In this document: positions 60,566-64,000 of the stretch, piece by piece
Numbering within the stretch: position 1 is the stretch's first letter
Layout: the number at the start of each line of letters is the position of its first letter
From: Ophiodon elongatus
Taxonomy: Eukaryota > Chordata > Actinopteri > Perciformes > Hexagrammidae
Direction: 5' to 3'
NCBI GenBank assembly: GCA_016806645.1
Contig: JACSYO010000912.1
Location: 2,538,001-2,602,000, forward strand
Length of the DNA stretch: 64,000 nt
Position numbers and translations under genes: made by a program
The notes under the pieces: generated by a model
Databases searched by the model: none
What the model was told of the DNA's origin: nothing
Seen by the model: the letters and a program-made list of their open reading frames with translations, nothing else

Positions 60566-63500
60566 GTAAGACACACAAACAGCCTGGTGCTTGATTTCCT
60601 CCACACAGATGCCATGGTCTTGTAGTTAGTGGTGTATTCTAAATGGTTAGTTTTAAACAGCCATTTAGAGATGGCTAATGTGCCTTATTAGCCCAAACGT
60701 TATGGCCTTATTTAATGAAGGAAAGCTCCTCTGTAACAGTTTCCCACTTTATTAACAATGTACTTTGTGTTTCTCTGGACATTTAGTTTGGTTTTGTGAT
60801 TTGTCTTATTACTATCAGTAATTAGAAAAACAAACTATGATTTGCCAGTGTGAGATATTCATACCAGTGCTTGCTTATATGCTTTACAAAGCTCAATAAT
60901 GCACATACTCACGGTAAAAGTCACGATTGATATTCATATCAGTCTTGACTCTCATAGGTTTTGCTCTAAGAGCCTTTTAGCCTAGCTTAGCATCTGGAAG
61001 CAGAGGTTAACGGCTTGCTTGTTTCATCAAAAGTGCCTTCTAATAACTCCAAAGTTGTTGTATGGAATCTTCTACTCTACATACTGTATCTTGTGGTTTT
61101 AACACAGGTAGAAATAGAAAACAAGATGCATGTTTATCAAATATGTAGCTTAACCATAGGAGTAATTACTGACCAACAGCAGCTAGGGTTGGTGACTGCA
61201 CGCACCACCTCAGTATCCCTGTCCTCGTTGTTAGGTTGTCGGCTTCACACCCTTTTCTGACTCTTAACAAAACCCAGGTGAGTCTTTGATGTTATTTTTA
61301 CAACATGACAAAGCATACAATTTTTAACAGTTGAAAGGTGTAGTTTTCCTCACATCTTGTTTACGTTCATAATGATAATGCAGAGCATTATTTCTCATTT
61401 ACACCGATCAATTTAAGTAAAACAAACACAAAAGTGTTCCATCACCCGTTTAAATTCACACGACAGTGTATTAAGGTACATTTTCCCCATAGTTCAAGCC
61501 ACATTTTTCATACTCCACAGAAAAACTAAATTAACTGCTTTAATTATTCTCACAACTTCTCAAAATACATACTGTTGAAGAAGTGTGAGCCAAAACATGT
61601 AGGTGTTTTATTTGCTTCTGCATAGCATATGCATACACCTCGTTCATGCTAAGTATAATTTCCATGATTTAGTTTCTTGGTTATTTCTGTATGTTGACTA
61701 TTGCCAGTGTTGCTGTGTGTGTTGCTGTCTGCTTACATAGCAGTGGCAGATATTGCAGTGTCTTTACTGACAGCAGCCTCAGTCAACCTGAATGCCATGC
61801 AGACACACACAAGACAATATGGAGTAACAGCATTGCTGTTTCTTCAACCGCCTACACACACATAACCCGCAGCCAAATATGTCCACCTTTGACTGAAAGC
61901 TACAAAATAACACCTGGGGCATATTAAAAGACTCTGTGAGGAATGTTGGTAATCCCTAGTGGTAGGCATGGCAGATTTAGCTTAAAAACAGTGATTCAAC
62001 AAAATATACAACTAAAATATAATATTTTTATTATTAAACAATAAAACAGTTTGAGACATATGCAGTTTCTGGAAGCCCTGAGAAGCAATTCTGGTGATTT
62101 ACTTTTCTAAGTCTGATCTAAATAGTTTTCTCTATAAGTGTTTGACTTAAAAACAGGTGAAAAATATGCCGAAATAATCTTTTTAACTTCCTTTGCAAAC
62201 ATTTAAACTGTGAAACAGGGTTTTGCCAGGTGAAAAAAAAAAAAGATCTGCTAGGATACGTTTTTTAAGTTACTTTTTGTTCACTTGTGAAAACAGGGGG
62301 GAAAGAATATCAACTTAACTTCCTAACACACAATACAGTATCTTGTGTTTAGAGTCCATACAAACTCACCTGGAAGGAAACATTTTATTACAACAACAAA
62401 CACTTTGAAACAATTATCCTAATGGGAAAAAACAAATAAAGTTCACCTCCGTGTTTAAACGGATGGAAAAAAAACGAATTTCTTTCTGGATTTAGAATCT
62501 TTAAGAGCTAGTGCGAGTGTTGGCATCACCAGGCTGAGTTTTTTTGGTTGGATACATTCAAAACCTGGCATACTCTTGCTGGTTTCTCCAACCCCAGACT
62601 TAAGGCACAAAGAAAAATTTGCTGGCAAAAAACTTTTTCCACCTGTTCTTAGGTCATAAACACGGGAGAGAAACCCATTTAAATCATACTTAGAAAATGG
62701 ATCAGCAGACTTTTTTTTCTCATTTTCTACCATCTCCCTGATTTGACCTCAATGTATTCTCATTATTGTGTATACAGGCACACAGAGGTACTGAAAAGCC
62801 AACATTATCTCATCATCTATCTCCCTTTAGTTATGCAAATAATTCTCCCACTATCTATTGTTTCTCTTCTTGGTCTTCTATAAATGCATTTCTCCATCTC
62901 TCCCACTCATTATCTGACTCCATTTAAAAAAACAAATAAAAAAATAAAGAAGCTCTCTTCGCCTCGAGGAGCGACTTGTTGTGTAACATCCTGGCATCAC
63001 TCGTTATAAAGAACACTGCTCCTTGCTCCTTGAACAAGCAATAGTCTTTCTTTCTTGCTCTTACCCATTATTTTAGATTGCGGGTATATTGCAATGTTTA
63101 CCGCCAAAGAAATTGGAAGTTGCACTTTGTTTCGCAGCAGCACATGCAGTATTAAGGAGGACAGAATAACAACAGAGAGGTGTTTTAAGAGGCTAGGAAA
63201 CAAGACTGAGAGGACGATAAAAACGAGGATGGAGAGGGTGTATTAAGCAATTTGGGGGCTCGTTGATCGATGCTGGTGCCCAAACACAAACAGCAATTGT
63301 TATTCAAATGGAGCAGAATAGGGGAGAGCTGATAAAGCCGAGGCTGATTACTCCCTTGTGGGCAGTTTAAAGTGTGGGTGTGCATCTATTTTATATGTGT
63401 GTGTTTGTGAGCGCGCGTTGCTGCACCACTCTCTGCATGCAACAGAGAAAAGAGCTTAGTCAGCCACCAACTGGTCCCCTACACTCCTCTGTTATCGGCC

Positions 63501-64000
63501 ATCCCCTCATCTCACACACCATGCACACTGACACAGACAGGTTTTGGTGATGAGTTACTCATTCGTATTGGCAGGCTCATTCGAGTTAATGCTGTCATCT
63601 CGAATGGTGCAGCAACCTCCTCCCTGTGAGCGTGTCTTTGCTGATTTGGCTGCTCAATCTGCTTGTTTCCTCATTGTTGGATTACATAAACTCCAATAGG
63701 GATGGATATTTGTTTGTAAAATTTCTACACAGGTTCCAATTTCAGTACTTCAAGTTTTGAAACCTAAAAAAATACCTTTGTGATATTTTGTTGTTGAAGG
63801 AAAGCACATTTGGATTTTTTATTTTTTTATTATCTATGAATGACCTTTTTCCTGTCATCTTGATTTTGTAATGTAAATTTAAAGGCTTATTTTAAGATTT
63901 TATCTTAATCTGTGGATACCTCAATATGACCTCAACATTTACTGTGGTACAAAATAAGAGCTTGACCTTCAACTGTTAAATGTCTTTAAATGTATATTGC
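60566..64000 (+). other. Start of the next RPTOR intron
   Basis: Begins gtaaga and has no acceptor followed by the expected QAWDLAVD coding block before the window ends. It is AT-rich, with no recognisable gene or mobile element. A minus-strand frame at 62455-62733 is open for 92 codons but matches nothing I know. Confidence 0.8.

Noticed and set aside
62455..62733. 92-codon minus-strand frame
   Set aside because: Non-repetitive but unrecognised; no splice or promoter evidence and no flanking exons.

Overview
The window is intronic and exonic DNA from a vertebrate, almost certainly a teleost fish and probably a percomorph. It holds six short coding blocks with canonical GT-AG splice sites, about 1.2% of the sequence (788 nt), separated by introns of 2 to 13 kb. 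It also has many long AC/TG microsatellites and mobile elements typical of teleosts: a Rex3/RTE-like LINE, L2-clade LINE fragments and hAT-type debris. There is no operon structure, CRISPR array or other prokaryotic feature.

The only gene I can support is RPTOR, which encodes raptor, the substrate-recruiting subunit of mTORC1. It lies on the + strand. The six exons (24792-24950, 26975-27121, 33864-34039, 47187-47246, 58018-58118, 60421-60565) join without a phase conflict. Together they encode the equivalent of human raptor residues 117 to 379, probably human exons 4-9. They cover most of the caspase-like RNC domain, with its pseudo-catalytic His and Cys motifs, and the start of the HEAT/armadillo region. 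I found no earlier or later raptor exon, so 1-24791 is most simply the preceding intron and 60566-64000 the start of the next.

Region by region. 1-24791: intron with a well-preserved 5'-truncated Rex3-like LINE bounded by a perfect target-site duplication (7899-8918), a degraded hAT transposase with a BED finger (15930-16460), several interspersed repeats and microsatellites. 24792-27121: the two caspase-like-domain exons. 27122-33863: intron rich in simple sequence, including a 155-nt TG run with a G-quadruplex-type tract just upstream. 34040-47186: the largest intron, with hAT-like non-autonomous elements, a perfect 44-bp palindrome (37158-37201), an inverted-repeat element (about 46434-46620) and an L2 3' end. 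47247-58017: intron with an L2 fragment on the minus strand split by a second repeat, and a cryptic exon-like block at 51181-51254. 58018-60565: two more exons. The rest is intron.

No new multi-gene system is visible. The points most worth a second look are the exact palindrome, the cleanly bounded LINE insertion, the nested L2 insertion, the candidate poison exon, the read-through extension after exon 26975-27121, and several high-complexity intronic blocks that may be conserved regulatory DNA.
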